Part shown: one piece after another, positions 20,566-33,292 of the stretch
Layout: each line of letters starts with the position of its first letter
How positions within the stretch are numbered: the stretch's first letter is position 1
Assembly: GCA_023853785.1 (NCBI GenBank)
Contig: JAJIRX010000708.1
Span: forward strand, 124,001-188,000
Direction: 5' to 3'
DNA: 64,000 nt
DNA from: Psilocybe azurescens
Taxonomy: Eukaryota > Basidiomycota > Agaricomycetes > Agaricales > Agrocybaceae
The notes under the pieces: generated by a model
Seen by the model: only the letters and a program-made list of their open reading frames with translations
Database searches by the model: none
What the model was told of the DNA's origin: nothing
Position numbers and translations under genes: made by a program

Positions 20566-22720
20566 TCATCGGCGGTAGCGGCCTCCACTGACCCCGCCTC
20601 CTTTCGCCTTCAGCGCAGCCTTCTTCCGCTCTCTCTCCTCTTCCCGAGCCTGTGCGCCCCTCTGTCGAGGATCAATGACCTCATAGTCCCTCTCAGCTTT
20701 GGTCTCCTCTATATTGTCCTTCGCAAAATGCAGCGCGTGTCCCATGAACCCGGTATCATCGTCCACCTCCATGCCTTCCTCCTCACCGCCATCAGGAACC
20801 GCCGAGCCGTCTTCGCCAGTCTCAGCTTCCCGTTCCTTCCCTTTCCCCTCCATGTCTCCGTCCCCTTTCCCTTCCCGTTCCCCGGCGTCGTCCTCAGGAT
20901 CGTCCGCGAACATCGTGCTCTGCAGCTTGCCTCTGAAGCTGCTCAGAGCCGCCAGCACATCGCCCTCATCCCGCTTCTTGCCCTTCTTGTGCAGTCCTCG
21001 CCCCTTCGCGTACTTGGCGAGCTCTTCGCCGAGATACGACTTTTTGGGCCGTTTCCGCGCGGCCTCGTCGTCGCTGTCGTCTCCGTCCTTGCGTTTTTGG
21101 AGCTTGCGGATCTCGGCCTCCATCTTCTCGATCTCCGTCCTACGAGCGTTTCTAAGTGGTGTGTTTTGTGGTCAATGAGGGTTTTGTGGGCTGGAGTTGG
21201 TTAGATGAGGGGAAAAGGCGTACTCTAATGCAGACTTTTCTTTGGCACGTTGTTGGCGGATTTTTGAAAGATCGTCATCGTCCGAGTCATTTGTCTTTTT
21301 CGATGATTTTTCGACCTGTGAATATAGTTCTTGATGAACTGCAGACGACATAAGTAGAGTTTACTAACCTTATGCTCTTTTGGAGGCTCTGACGTGGTTG
21401 GTGGTTTTGCTCGACTGCTTGAACTAGGTTGTGAAACGAAATCCGGTATGGCAGTCACTTTCTGGGGCTTCTCAACCACTTGTATACTACTGTTTAACCA
21501 GGAAGCAAATATGAATATTTGTTGACGTACATTCAGGCCGGAATATTGGTTTCTTCTTGAACGTGGCAAAGTCATCCTCACCTACATCTTCGTCCGCCCC
21601 GAAACTGAGCAACTTGACGTTCCTTTTGGATGTGTCAGAATGCACGAACACTGAAGAGAGAACGAGAAAGACTGACTTCTTAGCTCCCTTTCTCCGCTGT
21701 TCCTCTTCTCGCTCGCGTTGAGCTTGTTCTCTCGCTCTCTGTTGAGCACGTTTCTCTGCTGCGGTGATACGAGGTACGATGTCATCGAAAGGATTGTCGA
21801 CGATACGGACCGACTTGATCTTTGGTGGGCTAGAATGTGGTTAATAAGAACAAAGAAATTCCAACATTGTGTTACTTACTACACTGGTCGTCCCTCGCCG
21901 TCGAGTTCTGTCAACACTTCGGGTGAGCCCATGTCTTTGTGTGAAATACACTTTGCTTCGTACCCATCTCTCCAATTTTCATTACATCTTGCAAGCCACA
22001 ATAAGCCTAAATCCGGGAAGCGTCGATGAGCAATGAACGTACTGTAGACTGTATCTCCTATGCAGCGACCGAATAGAGTATGTTTTCCGTGCAATTCATC
22101 AGCTCTATCTGTTGCATCGGCCGTGAGTTCCATTCCAGCTTCCACAATATTTCGTATTCCACATACCCAAAGTAATGAAGAATTGCGAGTCATTCGAGTT
22201 CTTCGTGCCGTTATTGGCCATCGCGACAATGCCTCTGTGGGCAAACCGCAACCGCGGATGAATTTCATCTTCAAAAGGTTCTGGAAGATATTTAAGTAAT
22301 TGGACTGATAGTGAATGTTGTAGCAGACGCACCTCCGTAGACCGATTCCCCTCCTGCTCCCGTACCCGTCTTATCACCTGTTTGAACGAGAAATCCTGGA
22401 ACAACTCTGTGCCACACTAAGATGCATATACGACGATTGCACAGAACCATGCAGCGTACCGGTGGAAAATGACACCATCATAGTAGCCTGCAAGGTATTA
22501 AGCTATTTGTATCACAAGGTTCGAAAGAAACTCACAAACCCTCCATAGCGAGCGCGAGGAAGTTACGACATGCTTTCGGCGTTTCCTTCAAGAACAGAGC
22601 AATTTAGGACGTGTACATTGAAGAGAAGAGGGATGTTTGGTGTACCTTTGACCATAGTTCTATTTCAATCTCTCCCACAGTGGTTTCGAGTATCACTCGA
22701 CCATTTGTTGGAAGAGCCAT
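20566..22720 (-). CDS. CWC27: Spliceosome-associated cyclophilin-type peptidyl-prolyl isomerase CWC27
   Basis: Thirteen exons from ATG 22720: 22646-22720, 22540-22585, 22460-22487, 22333-22406, 22167-22280, 22043-22108, 21964-21987, 21880-21907, 21677-21829, 21531-21622, 21369-21489, 21224-21315, 20566-21151; about 499 aa. The N-terminal cyclophilin domain has [82 protein letters not shown]. After [20 protein letters not shown] comes a long charged helical tail with KR-rich stretches, as in Cwc27 of the activated spliceosome. Several exons are 24-28 nt. The exon 10/11 join (21490-21530) is one base short of frame, probably a sequence error. Confidence 0.93.
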
Positions 22721-22911
22721 GGAATTATTCGAGTTTGTGAAAGATGAAGAGCTAAGAACTTGAAGTGTACAAGTTGGTCACGTGTTATTGTGGTTTGGCT
22801 CGGTCCAGTCCAATTTTAAGCTCGTTTGGCCCCGTCTGGCCCAGTCGTCCACGAAAAGTGTTCAAAGCAGTTCTCGAATGCTGGTTTTAGACATTACTTT
22901 TGACATGTGCT

Positions 22912-23319
22912 TCAGACGGTTTCTTGATACAGCTCTGCTTGCAATAAGGTACTATTGGACGTCTTTTTAGTACTTACCGTTGACGATTGGGAATCGAAGT
23001 AGACTTGAACTAGACCGGATGCCGAAGAAGAAAGATAAGTCCATTCTGGCCTGCTATCAACAGACATAGTATATCCAGCTGACCTATAACTTGAACCGCA
23101 GATAGCTTTTGCTCTGTTATCGCCAATAAGGACGAACAAATTCAAGCCTCGAGGTGCGCATGGAGTAGAGGCGGCGAAGGAATGACATGTCAAGATAGGA
23201 GCTAGAACTAGGACACACACCCATTCCCACTGATGCCCTTGGACAGCCTCCTGTCCAGATAATCCGAAGGTTTCACGTTGGTTGTCGAAAGTAATAGCGA
23301 CTGAGTTACCTTTGCACAT
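22912..23319 (-). CDS. Unrecognised reverse-strand ORF
   Basis: A 135-codon frame begins MCKGNSVAITFDNQRETFGL. A hydrophobic stretch (WVCVLVLAPILTCHSFA) is followed by GLNLFVLIGDNRAKAICGSS and SRPEWTYLSSSASGLVQVYF. The hydrophobic stretch may be a signal peptide of a secreted protein or intronic (it begins GTGTGTGTCC). The downstream part is Ser/Thr-rich and beta-like. No family recognised; could be a remnant. Confidence 0.3.
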   Translation of the reverse strand: MCKGNSVAITFDNQRETFGLSGQEAVQGHQWEWVCVLVLAPILTCHSFAASTPCAPRGLNLFVLIGDNRAKAICGSSYRSAGYTMSVDSRPEWTYLSSSASGLVQVYFDSQSSTVSTKKTSNSTLLQAELYQETV

Positions 23320-23474
23320 TCTTTCACGCGCAATGACTCATGAAGATCAGAAAAAGAAAAATATATTGATTTTCGTCAACGCGATTTGCAGTTGCAGATC
23401 ATGTATGAGCAATCAGAAATCTGGAGGAAAGCCAGCAGTATGTATGATGGGCAAGAACTTGTAACTATATCGAT

Positions 23475-24690
23475 TTAGACGAGGAGGAGGCAATTGAAGC
23501 GGGAAACTATATCTAAGATTCGCCACAAAAGAATGCGAAGAATTTTTTCCAGAACCTCTCCCAGGGCGACGTTGGTTTGTAGAATGCCGCAATTATACGG
23601 GTGTCCACCTTCGGGTAATGTGTCTCGAGGGCATATTTTTTTTGTGTCTTCTATGTGTTTTAGATGATTTCTTCTGGAGATTTCAATCAGGGACCCTTCG
23701 TAGGGTCCTCTGCGTGAGCCGGCAACGTTCGACTGTAAGGGCATTATGACGACTTTATTGTTCGGTAAGAAGGATAGAAAATTAGTCACTGTAAAATATG
23801 ATGACAATGGGTGGACATACAGTGAGTAAAGCAAGATCGGTGTCGAAATATAGCTTAGGCAGCGCCTGCAGTTCTGCAGTTTTACCTGCACCATTACCCG
23901 TCATTCACTCAGCTTCCCATTCATCAAGAAGACCCAACAAATGCGCATCGATACATACTAAGGAGATAATTGATGCGCGCAATGCCTTGTCTGTCAGATT
24001 ATCAGCAATGGAGCTGACAACCAACAGAGATGAACGAAAGAGGTTGGCTATGCGAAGGACGGTGTTGGCTACGTCCAGCTACTGTGGTCAAGAAGAGGAC
24101 GGGGCGGTATCAGCCATGTATCCTGGACTGTAAAAAGTCGCAAAGATAATTACTGAGTGCAAGTTTAAGAGAGGGCGCTTCCAAGGTGAGAAAACAGCTA
24201 GGAGTACGACAGTTTCTGGGGATCGCATGTGTTGCTCCATGCTTTTATACACTTCGCCGACCCGCCGAACACAGCTCTGAAAAGCCACTCGATGAACAGG
24301 GTCTAAAGATATAGCTAATCCATAGAATTCGTAAAGGCGTGGACCACCACGGGATCCCAGAAGAAAACAGTGAACACAATTGGAACGCGCATGATAGTGT
24401 CGGGCGACCAACCAACTGACCCAAGTTTACATAGCCCATAAAATCTGCAATCACTTCGACCACAAACAGTTGATCGGCGTGTATAAACCCCACCGTGACG
24501 CTTACAAAAAGGTCTCGGAAAGGTCCAGAAGTCACGACAGCTCGGGAAAGTGCAACGTGATGGTACGTGTGTTGGATGTCGCCCATGGCTACCCACTGGC
24601 ACTTAGAGACATCGGGCTGATAAGGCTCGCAGTAGATTTTCATGCTACACGCCTGGGGAGTCCCAGTTAGCAGACTGTTCAAGAGAAGAG
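23475..24690 (-). pseudogene. Decayed, unrecognised gene with a P-loop-like motif
   Basis: Several reverse-strand segments look coding but in changing frames with stops. One upstream piece contains DPVHRVAFQSCVRRVGEVY. Another has LRIANLFRSSLLVVSSIADN and LLGLLDEWEAE followed by a stop. Next is a P-loop-like TGNGAGKTAELQALPKLYFD near 23830-23905, then VVIMPLQSNVAGSRRGPYEG and EISRRNHLKHIEDTKK. Order and composition suggest one gene for a P-loop protein that has lost its frame. I cannot name the family. Some breaks could be the same homopolymer errors seen elsewhere, but there are too many to explain all that way. Confidence 0.35.
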
Positions 24691-26329
24691 AATGGTAACC
24701 AGTGCTACTCTTGAGGAGTAGCAGACTCTGATTTACAGGGAAATCAATTGATGAACAAATCGATATGCTATTCAGTGGGATAAATTAATACAGACTTTTC
24801 CCTCTTGGCCGTTTATGACCACCGATATGGAGAGCGGGAGCCAGATTTTCTGGTACATCGTCGTTGTTAGCCGTGTGTAGAATATATTTCAAGCTCGCTT
24901 ACTGTCGAATAGGTTAGAAAACTGCATTCATTGATTTTTGAGTTGATCTGACCTTGGTGTGCAAGCCGGATGCAGTTCCCCTCTGTTTTCAATCGAACTT
25001 CGTGACTAACGACGAATTTCTGACTTTCTGAAGGATATTTTTCACTTATACTGTCCCTTTGAATTCGTGTTCGTTCTCTCGCTAATTTGAATTTTTTTCG
25101 GCTGACAAGAGTACATCTCTCGGACTGGATATGACGAGAGGGGCAAATGAATATCGATTTTTCGTTTTTTGGCTTAAATACATCGTTTCAACCATCTGAC
25201 GTTTATAGTTGTTGAATACATCACAAGACCGCAAACAATGCGTACATGCTCACCAGAACACAGATACGCCAATCTAAATCGCCGCATATCTGCCCCAGAC
25301 ACAAAAAAGCGATACAAAAGGCGGGAGGGACATTTGACAAGGCTCCATGCCTTCTCGTCGTCAAGTCAGCTTTTTAGGTGGCATTCGTAACCGCATTAGA
25401 GGAAACAAGCAGCAGAAGAAATCCCAGCACTATCACTCAGGAAATCATGCACACAAGCAGAGGGGACAGCAGACAGAAGAGCATTAGAGGCAGTATGGCA
25501 GACTGTGCTGTATAGTGTATTTGCCGAAAAAGCACACACAAGAATGATAGAGGACAATTAGGGAATAAAGATATAAGGTATATCGCCTTCCCATGTTTAT
25601 AAGGTTGAATCTCTTCTGCGATAGCAATATCAGGGGAAACAACCTTCCATGAGCGATCGGAGCAGAGTTCAGAGGATGGCGCAAGGTAGAGTTTGGTTTT
25701 TCCCATGCACAAACACTCAAAGTGTTACGATAGTTACACGTGCCCGTTACGGACGTTTATTGGGTCATACCGACTAATGAGTCATAATGAGTCAGAGTAA
25801 CGTAGTCACATATTTGCCACAAAAATTTCTTAGTTAAATTATTTGATTACTATCTCTCAAAATTGATTAGACATATAAGGTTCGACATAGCTATTTTGTA
25901 CCATAGTACACAATGTTGAACGAAGTCCTTCTCCTTTACGACATATAGCTGCGCACCGAATACATATTCTAATACCGTTGGCCACAGGGCCATGAATGTG
26001 GGATTATAACTTCTAATGGAAGCAATTGCATGGGATGAATTAACCAAAAATCGACAGTCAAAACAGCCTCGTATATATACCAAACGTATACCCCGAGGCG
26101 AGCACAGCTGACCCTTTTTTTGACATCTCTGTTGACATCGTGTCATATTTTACCAAAATACTGCACGTTTCATATCTGCGGCGACAAGGTTTTGATAAAA
26201 AATGCCCCAACACCCTGGCTTAGTGGCGTTTATTTCTGTAGCCAATCATGAAAACGATAATAATACAAAAATGCGACTACTTTTTTAACTAATTGTGGGA
26301 CCGGATTCGACACATTCTTGACCGCAAGC
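24691..26329. other. AT-rich intergenic region, no gene seen
   Basis: About 1.6 kb, AT-rich, with frequent stops in all frames. Short reverse-strand frames at 25437-25720 and 25850-26146 show no recognisable domains or splice structure. The right end is the 3' flank of the mannanase gene. Confidence 0.45.
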
Positions 26330-28262
26330 CTATCCACGAGCTTTCAGTGCGGCGGCGTGTGATTGCATAATGGGATAAACTGGACCGTCGGGATATACAG
26401 CATATCCATCGTTCGGTGTGTCGCCGCTGTGAATGACAAATATTGGTGATAAAGAACATGATATATAGAGTAACACTCAAGGATATCGGTACCTTGAGAG
26501 ATGTGATCCAGCTTGCCAGATAAGATCGCCAGTGAGCCCGGACGAGATGACTTCATTGTACCATGCTTGATATATAGTGGGCTGGTTAGTGGTTACACCA
26601 AACTCCTCAAGGATTACAGGCTTGTTGGCCTTTGCTTGAGAAGTCTGGTGGTCGGCGATCCATTGAGTTCCCCATGCCTGTTCGTTACCGCCTTGTCCCC
26701 AGCTCGTCGGGTATGACTACATCAGACTCATACTTAACGTTAACATTACTCATGAAATCAAATATACGTACATGGAAGGTACCGAAGTCGATGCTGCTAA
26801 CTGCAAGGTTAGCGTCGAAGTCTACACCTTCGCTTCCTCTTCAGAAAAATAAAGTGAGTGAACTGATTCAGACCGCTCGTAATTTAACTCACTGGTAAGG
26901 GTAGGTTGGAGCGCTAGGCTGGTTGTAGAAGCCCTCATCCCCGACGGCGACAAGATGGTTGCTATCAATTGATTTGATGTAGGCAGATATTTCCTTGATC
27001 CAATTCGTGACCGTAACCGTGGTACAAGTTCCAGTAGATGTGCTGGACAAGGAACATTATCAACATGTTCACTAGCTTGAAGCAGATTATGCAGCATACC
27101 CTGTGCTTCCCTTGCACCTGGGCTCGTTTGAAAGCTCCCAGGCTAGAATTGTAGGCTCGTTAAGGTAGCGGCCAACGAATGTCTTTATGTAGTTTTTGAA
27201 GGCGGTCTAAGGGAACATTGTCAGTAAGCCCGTAATTTGTGAAAGGGGCTAGATGAGTACCTTCACAGTCGTGTCGGTATAGAACAGATCGTGGTTCGGA
27301 GAGTTGAGGATTTGTTTAACATATACATCCATACCACCGTAATCAGACCAATTATTTGTCCTGGAACACGCGTCAATAGACTTTCACCTTTCATATCGCA
27401 GCATGCTACTTACAGAGCGACAATGAGACGAAGCCCGTTGGCTTTGGCAGCTGCGATCACGTTATCTGGTCGGAGAATTAGCTTTGTCAGGCGTTCAAAT
27501 GAATGAAATCCTCATACCGAAGTTGGCCAAACCAGTGGAGCCAGTGTTGACGGTCGGGGTGCTTCCTGACCAGCTCTGATAGTAAATTCCGTTGGGACTA
27601 GTGACCTCATTGAATCCCCTACATTACATGAGATGTTCAGATAGACAAACTCCGAATATGTGCGCGATAATTACCATGTGCGAACCGTAGTCGCACCTGT
27701 CTTGGCAATATCTGCGAATGCGGCGTTCATGTTTGCTGTACTAAGGCCCATCAATCCAACCCAGTACGAGTTTGCGCTAAGTGACATGATTTATTAATAC
27801 AGGTCTCTTTACATCACGAGCCTGCTTTAAACGCTTACCCGACAACTGTGAATGGAGATCCATTCAGAACGAACTTCTGGCCAGATGTCTTTACAAAGCC
27901 GGTAGCTGCAGGAGGCGCAGCGGTAGTCGTTGGCCCAGACGAGGTGGTCGTTGGTGTAACCGTTGTCGAAGGTTTCGTCGATGTCGATGTCGGCTTAACA
28001 GTGCTAGTGGACGCCGGCGTGGTTGCGGCTCCTGGAAGACATTGGGAGTAGTATGCGTTCTGCACCGTGCAGACAGAACCAGAGGCACAAGCTAGATAAT
28101 GGCCACATCAGCACTTTAATTATTCTTTCCCTGTGAATAACCTCAAAACTGACTCGTTTCTCCTGTGAAATTGATTCCACCACACTGTCCATAAACGGGT
28201 ACAGCAGCCAATGCCGAACTGCACGAAAGAGCCAAAGCAACGAGACCAGCAGCAAGCTTCAT
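26330..28262 (-). CDS. Secreted endo-beta-1,4-mannanase, GH5 (subfamily 7-like) with N-terminal CBM1
   Basis: Eleven exons from ATG 28262: 28154-28262, 27839-28091, 27675-27776, 27518-27618, 27414-27465, 27261-27360, 27100-27206, 26893-27042, 26772-26838, 26493-26716, 26330-26426; 1362 nt, 453 aa, in frame. A signal peptide ([20 protein letters not shown]) precedes a CBM1 ([30 protein letters not shown]) and a Thr/Ser/Pro linker. The GH5 barrel has [19 protein letters not shown], the acid/base Glu in ELSNEPRC (Glu 267 by count) and the nucleophile in ILEEFG (residues 384-385). These enzymes cleave the mannan backbone of hemicellulose outside the cell; CBM1 binds cellulose. A TATA-like TTCTATAAACT lies about 130 bp upstream (28390). 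Confidence 0.93.
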
Positions 28263-29436
28263 CGGTGAAAATGAGGAAATGCAAACGTACCGTCTACGAT
28301 TTCTGCCATTGGGTTTTATGGGACTCTTGGTTAGTTGGATGCATGTGGCCAATGGCTGGATAATCATCGCAACGCGTCGGGAATTCCTCGCTGAGTTTAT
28401 AGAAGCGGCATTAAGCGACAATTAGCCGCCCGACTCGCGAAGTCGGAAATAGAATACACGCGTGACGCGCTGGCTACCTCGTTTCATGAGCTTTGCCTTG
28501 AAGTAGTGATAGCATGCCGATCTCTTACTGCTTCTATTTAATAGAAACGGATTTAATGCGCGATCGAAGAAGGCCATACAGTCTTTCTTAAATCTGACCT
28601 GGAGAGTGAGTATATGTCGCGGTCCCCATAGGTTTAGCGCTGGTCTTCCACTCATTCATATAACCTGATAGAAATTTAGGAAATATGTGCAGTCTCATGA
28701 TAAATTATAGCCAGGACATAGTGTGTATAGATGTACTCGAAGCGAAGTGAGTATGTCAACGGCCCCAGATGCGGGGCCCGGATGACATGCAGAACCGCGA
28801 TTCCTAGAGAAAACATTCAGGCGAGCTCTCCCGTGACCAGTAGCGCTGGCCTCCGACGTAGCCACAATACTGCATATACGCTCTTACACGGCCAGCTTCT
28901 GTTCGTTATTTAATTTTAGCATGGTTTCGGCTGCGAAGGGCGTACAAATATGTCAAAAACCTGACAATGTTCGAAAATAGAACTATAGTCTGCGACGCTT
29001 CTGGATCTTCTATCAATCACATGAAATTTTTTGTACGGCCAGCAGGTATTCATGTCCGGATTTTATCCCTATCCTCAAAATTGGCCAAAGGGATTCTAAG
29101 CATGGTTCGTGCCAATCACCATATTACTAACATTGACTTGTCATTGCGAGGACTAGGACTGGAGGCAGTACACGCGCCTCGCCATATCTTTCCTGGGGAA
29201 AGAGCAAAATATAAAGACAGGTATATAACACAACACAGAAAAACAGAAACAGAAAACACAATAGCAAAAATACAGTGCAAAACGAGCAAAACAATGCGAC
29301 TACTATGCAGGAGAGTCTGAAAGAGACAATCGCGACAAAGACCATCGAATATTACTGAACAAGGAGCCTATTAGACCCCAGAGGAGTCATCACCTGGGTA
29401 TACGTAAAGAGGTGTTCAGCAACTCCTCGTTGATGA
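28263..29436. other. Intergenic, mannanase promoter side
   Basis: It holds the mannanase promoter (TATA-like element near 28390) and about 1 kb in which I see no supported gene. The reverse frame 28422-28655 and forward frame 28967-29320 lack recognisable motifs; the latter runs into A-rich low-complexity sequence. Confidence 0.4.
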
Positions 29437-31050
29437 TCATAAGTAAATAATAGTTTGACGCACGTAGGAGACATAGTCAGGACTCTCTGCGGCTTTATAT
29501 TCTTTTACGACATCTTCACAGGTCATCCTATGCATCTAACATAAATAGCTGAATTGTTCAATAGAACAGAGAATACAGACCTTGTGCGATCGAACCCCTC
29601 AAGATTGTTTTCGAACATCTTTTCTTTCTTATACATATCCATGAATGCTTTCTCAATCTGTCATATTGATCAAGCATCCTCTTGAACAGTTGCACGACAA
29701 AACCATCAGCGGACTAAAAACGCCATCGTATGAGACGTAGTGCTTACAGATGTGATGCTCGTATGACTAGCCAACATCACACCCGTTGACCTTATGGCCA
29801 GCGCCACTGTAGGGAGACTTCTATGCTGGTATGAGTTGGGGAACCGCAGGGCTCCATGGAACGAATGACATGATATTTGTTCCCGTATGCGGATCAAGGT
29901 TTGGTAGATCTCTGTGGGAGAGGTGTCGCCCAAGACAATCTCCATATTCGAGATGTAGCAATCTTGAGGGGAAGAAACTGTTGAGAACAGTCGGTTCTTA
30001 GATTGAAGAAGGCGACGCATGACATCGAGCACGGCCGTCCGACGTATTGTTTTTGCCTGCATCGAAGATTAATACCTCAGTAAAATGAAAAAGGATAATA
30101 AGAGCGGTCTCAGACTTCGTCGATCTCCGCGCTTGAGAATGGGGTATAGGGTATTATAAGGAAATGACAATGTAGGGTGGGTATCAGAGAGGCCACCAGG
30201 CCTACTAATGAGTTGTGGATGGACGAAGGATGCCGCAGAGTCTGGGTGTTTATAGCCATGACAGTTGAAATCAACTGGTTCGTCTGGTAGAAGGACGCGT
30301 TGGAATGTGAAGTCTGCCTGCAGCTATGCGAGCAATGGCGCTGTCGTCTAAAACTATGACAGAGTCGGCATGGTCATCGAGACGCTTTAACGTTAATAAA
30401 GAATTGTATGGCTGCACGACGACATCGCCTTCTTGAGTGTTCGGGAATGCGTTATAAGTTTGGATTACATTTTTGGGGAACTTATCGTTTAGACGCTCCA
30501 GTATGAAGGAACCGAGACCAGATCCTGTTCCTCCTGCAATTGAGTGCAGGGCCAAAAAGCCTAGAAAATACACACCTCTAAAGAATCACCGCTCTTAGCC
30601 TCTCTCACCCATGTCCGTGACTTCTTCGTATATCCGCTCTCTGGATGCATACCATTGACCTCAATTGTTCCCGACGCCCCCTCCATTCTTCGATGCAAAG
30701 ATATTTTCTGGGTTGTAAAAGCACGAATACGACGACGTGAGGGTGTTGTTTATGGCCTGGGCACAGACATCATCATTGCGTCAGCCAGACCCGCATATAC
30801 TCACAACATTCCATACTCTAGGCTCCAGATCCACGAGAGTAAATCGCGACACATATTGCTCGTCGTCGGCCTAATAGAAAAACACGTCTTTGCAATCGCC
30901 TCCATCCGAAGCCCATCGTTCAAGAATGCCGTATTCGTTGATGTCATTTTCAGTGCATAATCGTTGCCAGAACATGGATGCGACTTGGAGAAGCTCATGT
31001 GAGTGGAAGTTATCTTTTTCCAAGGCAATTTCTACCAACTAGCTTGGCAC
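29437..31050 (-). pseudogene. Gamma-tubulin pseudogene (unprocessed)
   Basis: Reverse-strand remnant covering most of gamma-tubulin in order: VASMFWQRLCTENDINEYG, ILERWASDGGDCKDVFFY, then stop TAG (30871-30873) where the family has Gln, ADDEQYVSRFTLVDLEPRVW. Next FYNPENIFASKNGGGVGNN is followed by TGA (30661-30663) where Trp is expected. [75 protein letters not shown] and KEYKAAESPDYVSYV follow. Intron-like GTGAGT...CAG sequences remain between coding pieces, so it derives from genomic duplication, not from mRNA. The first residues (MPREI-type start) are unrecognisable and one intron is shortened to about 15 nt. Confidence 0.9.
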
Positions 31051-32645
31051 GTGAGTCGCCCCTTTCGACTGAGCTGCGAAGAATTCACTGCCTTAAGAGT
31101 GACACTGACTCTCACCAACACTACTTTTAAATTTCAGCTCTATCTACGGTTATCTACGGTGACTATGCATAGAACTACAACGCATGCCCTATTATAGATT
31201 CCGCGTGCTTCATCTTCTTAAGCAAAAATCACTCTCCTTGTAGTGTAACACTTTCCACGACCTCTTGGGCTTTCGGCATACAAACAGACTGAGCTGATAG
31301 TTGAGCCATCTCAGATCTGCAGGTGTGTACCTCAGTCATCTATATCTTTTCCGTGTCTCACCTATTGCTTCCAACTCATAGCTATGCGATAGTCACTGCA
31401 AAGGGTCTTAGTTATTTCCTCATGCCGGCCTTGAATCCTCAATAGCGACTAGAGAGTTTTCCGGGTGCGCATCCTGCTTATCCACCTCACGTCTCTATTT
31501 CTCAAATGTTACAATTCAGTCGTCGTTGGGCTACCTCCTACAATCAATAAACATTCTCAGGGGGGATTAAACCGCCGATATATGCGTTCTTTCCATCGAA
31601 AGAGCTGCGTGATCATTGTGTAAGTCGTGAATAGAGGATAGAGATTTATTCTGGGTCCATGGACCAGGGCTGATAATCAAAGTGTTGGACGCAGGATATT
31701 GGATGCGGTGCGCAATGCGCATATATTCAGGCGCTGTGGCAGTGCTGACGGACTGGGCACAGAGAGAGCAGTTTTCACCGCATCTTATCTCACCTTATCC
31801 ATTCGATTCTATAGATTTTCAGAGAGCCTCAGGTTTCATCTATCAGTGGCAGAGAGCTTCAGGGACTCGCCCAACGTTGGCACTTTATGGGTTTAAAATG
31901 CATACAATAAAACAGCATGTGAGTACTGAATTACTTTGCCGTTCCAAACGACCAACCTTTCCCAATTTTAGTGTCCCAACTTGCGTACAAACAGGCACTC
32001 ACTTATTACTATAAATGTCTCTGAATCCCACAGTACTCTAAAATGTTCCAGAAAACATTCCAGAATCACTTATTGGCGGTACACATTTTTCACTGTCAGT
32101 TTGTATTAAACGGCAGACCCTCTCACGCCTTGTGCATGTCGAGATTGACGGTCTTCAACGGCTTGCTGTCATTTGATGGCTCGATCTTTGCTTTCGGCCT
32201 TTCATATTTCCATTTCCATCTCCTGGCCAATGCTTTTTGTGCCGCGTTTGGACGGGGCAGCTATCTCAAGTCTCAGACAGCAACCATCATGCCATCCCCC
32301 GCTTTTAGAACACGGCCTTGCACAGGCACCACTGTCAACGGGCTGGTTGAAGGAAGACTTGCCAGTGGAGGCTCCAGGGCAAATATGCTATTCGCACGGC
32401 TCTCCATGAACTTCCAGTTGACAGACGTCGGGAATTCCTATCTACCAACATGAAGCGACACGAGTGCTACTATTGATTTATGACTAGAGCACATTATTTA
32501 TTGCCCGTACTCGAACATGAGGGCTCTAGCGCTCGTTGACACAAAGGGGTGACCTGCATAGAATTTGGTATATAAAGGCCACAGTAATCATCTATTCTTG
32601 TTCCTATCAGATCATTTTCCCAGAATAGCTCAAGTACCTTCACAA
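31051..32645. other. Region with unassigned frames
   Basis: About 1.6 kb. Forward frames 31682-32014 and 32043-32453 are open but overlap other frames and show no domain I recognise. A promoter for the next gene stands at the right end (TATATAAAGG near 32570). Confidence 0.35.
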
Positions 32646-33292
32646 ATGAAGTCCTTCCTCTTGGGACTTATCTTACTCATCTTCGGCCATATTGAGGCGC
32701 TGAGTACAGGCATTCCTGATGTCCATGCTACTACGGACACAGCACAGGTAAGTAGCTACATTTTTGAAGTTTATAGAGATTTCTCAAGTATTATGCATGA
32801 TAGCCACGCGCTGCAGAGACCTGTGGAGACCCATCTGCCGCTACAACATTCTACAAAGGGTTTAATGCTATCGCTAACGTGCACACATTCAACACGCAGG
32901 CCCAATTTGTAAACTCATTGGCATTGGGTACGGGCTGGCAAAGTACCATACCTTCATTTCGAGGCTGGATATCAGCTGGCCAAACTGGCACCGTCCCGCT
33001 TTTCTATGACCCGACCGTAAACGATGTCGTCTTCACGCTCAGCGCCAGCGCAGGCTCAGCAATTGTTGGATATGTTTATCCCTCGCAAATTTGTAACAGT
33101 GTACCGTTGTACGCGGCAGCAAGAACCTCACCTTCTGGCCACTGGTATACAACAATTCTCAGGGAACATAACGAATTAATAGATCTCGGGTGGGTTGATC
33201 AAGGAGTTGTTGCCTACGTTCTGCCAATACAGGATAGTTCAGGTATGTCGGGGTTTGCATAGAATTCTTCTCTCAAGCTGACAATAGTCTAG
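32646..33292 (+). CDS. Small secreted protein with DUF5648-like domain
   Basis: Three exons: 32646-32747, 32804-33242, 33288-33292; 546 nt, 181 aa. A signal peptide (MKSFLLGLILLIFGHIEALS) is followed by RAAETCGDPSAATTFYKGFN and a beta-rich region. The C-terminal half reads PLYAAARTSPSGHWYTT and ELIDLGWVDQGVVAYVLP. This matches the PLYR..n...gDHFYTT...a...lGY..eGiagYv pattern of DUF5648, a lectin-like extracellular repeat of unknown role. The last exon is only 5 nt (completing a Val codon and TAG); without that splice the frame would run on 20 nt. TATATAAAGG stands about 80 bp upstream. Confidence 0.8.

Noticed and set aside
20479..21204. Long forward frames (241 and 159 codons) around 20.5-21.2 kb
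   Set aside because: They are antisense to the last exon of CWC27, whose charged, repetitive codons create long frames on the other strand.
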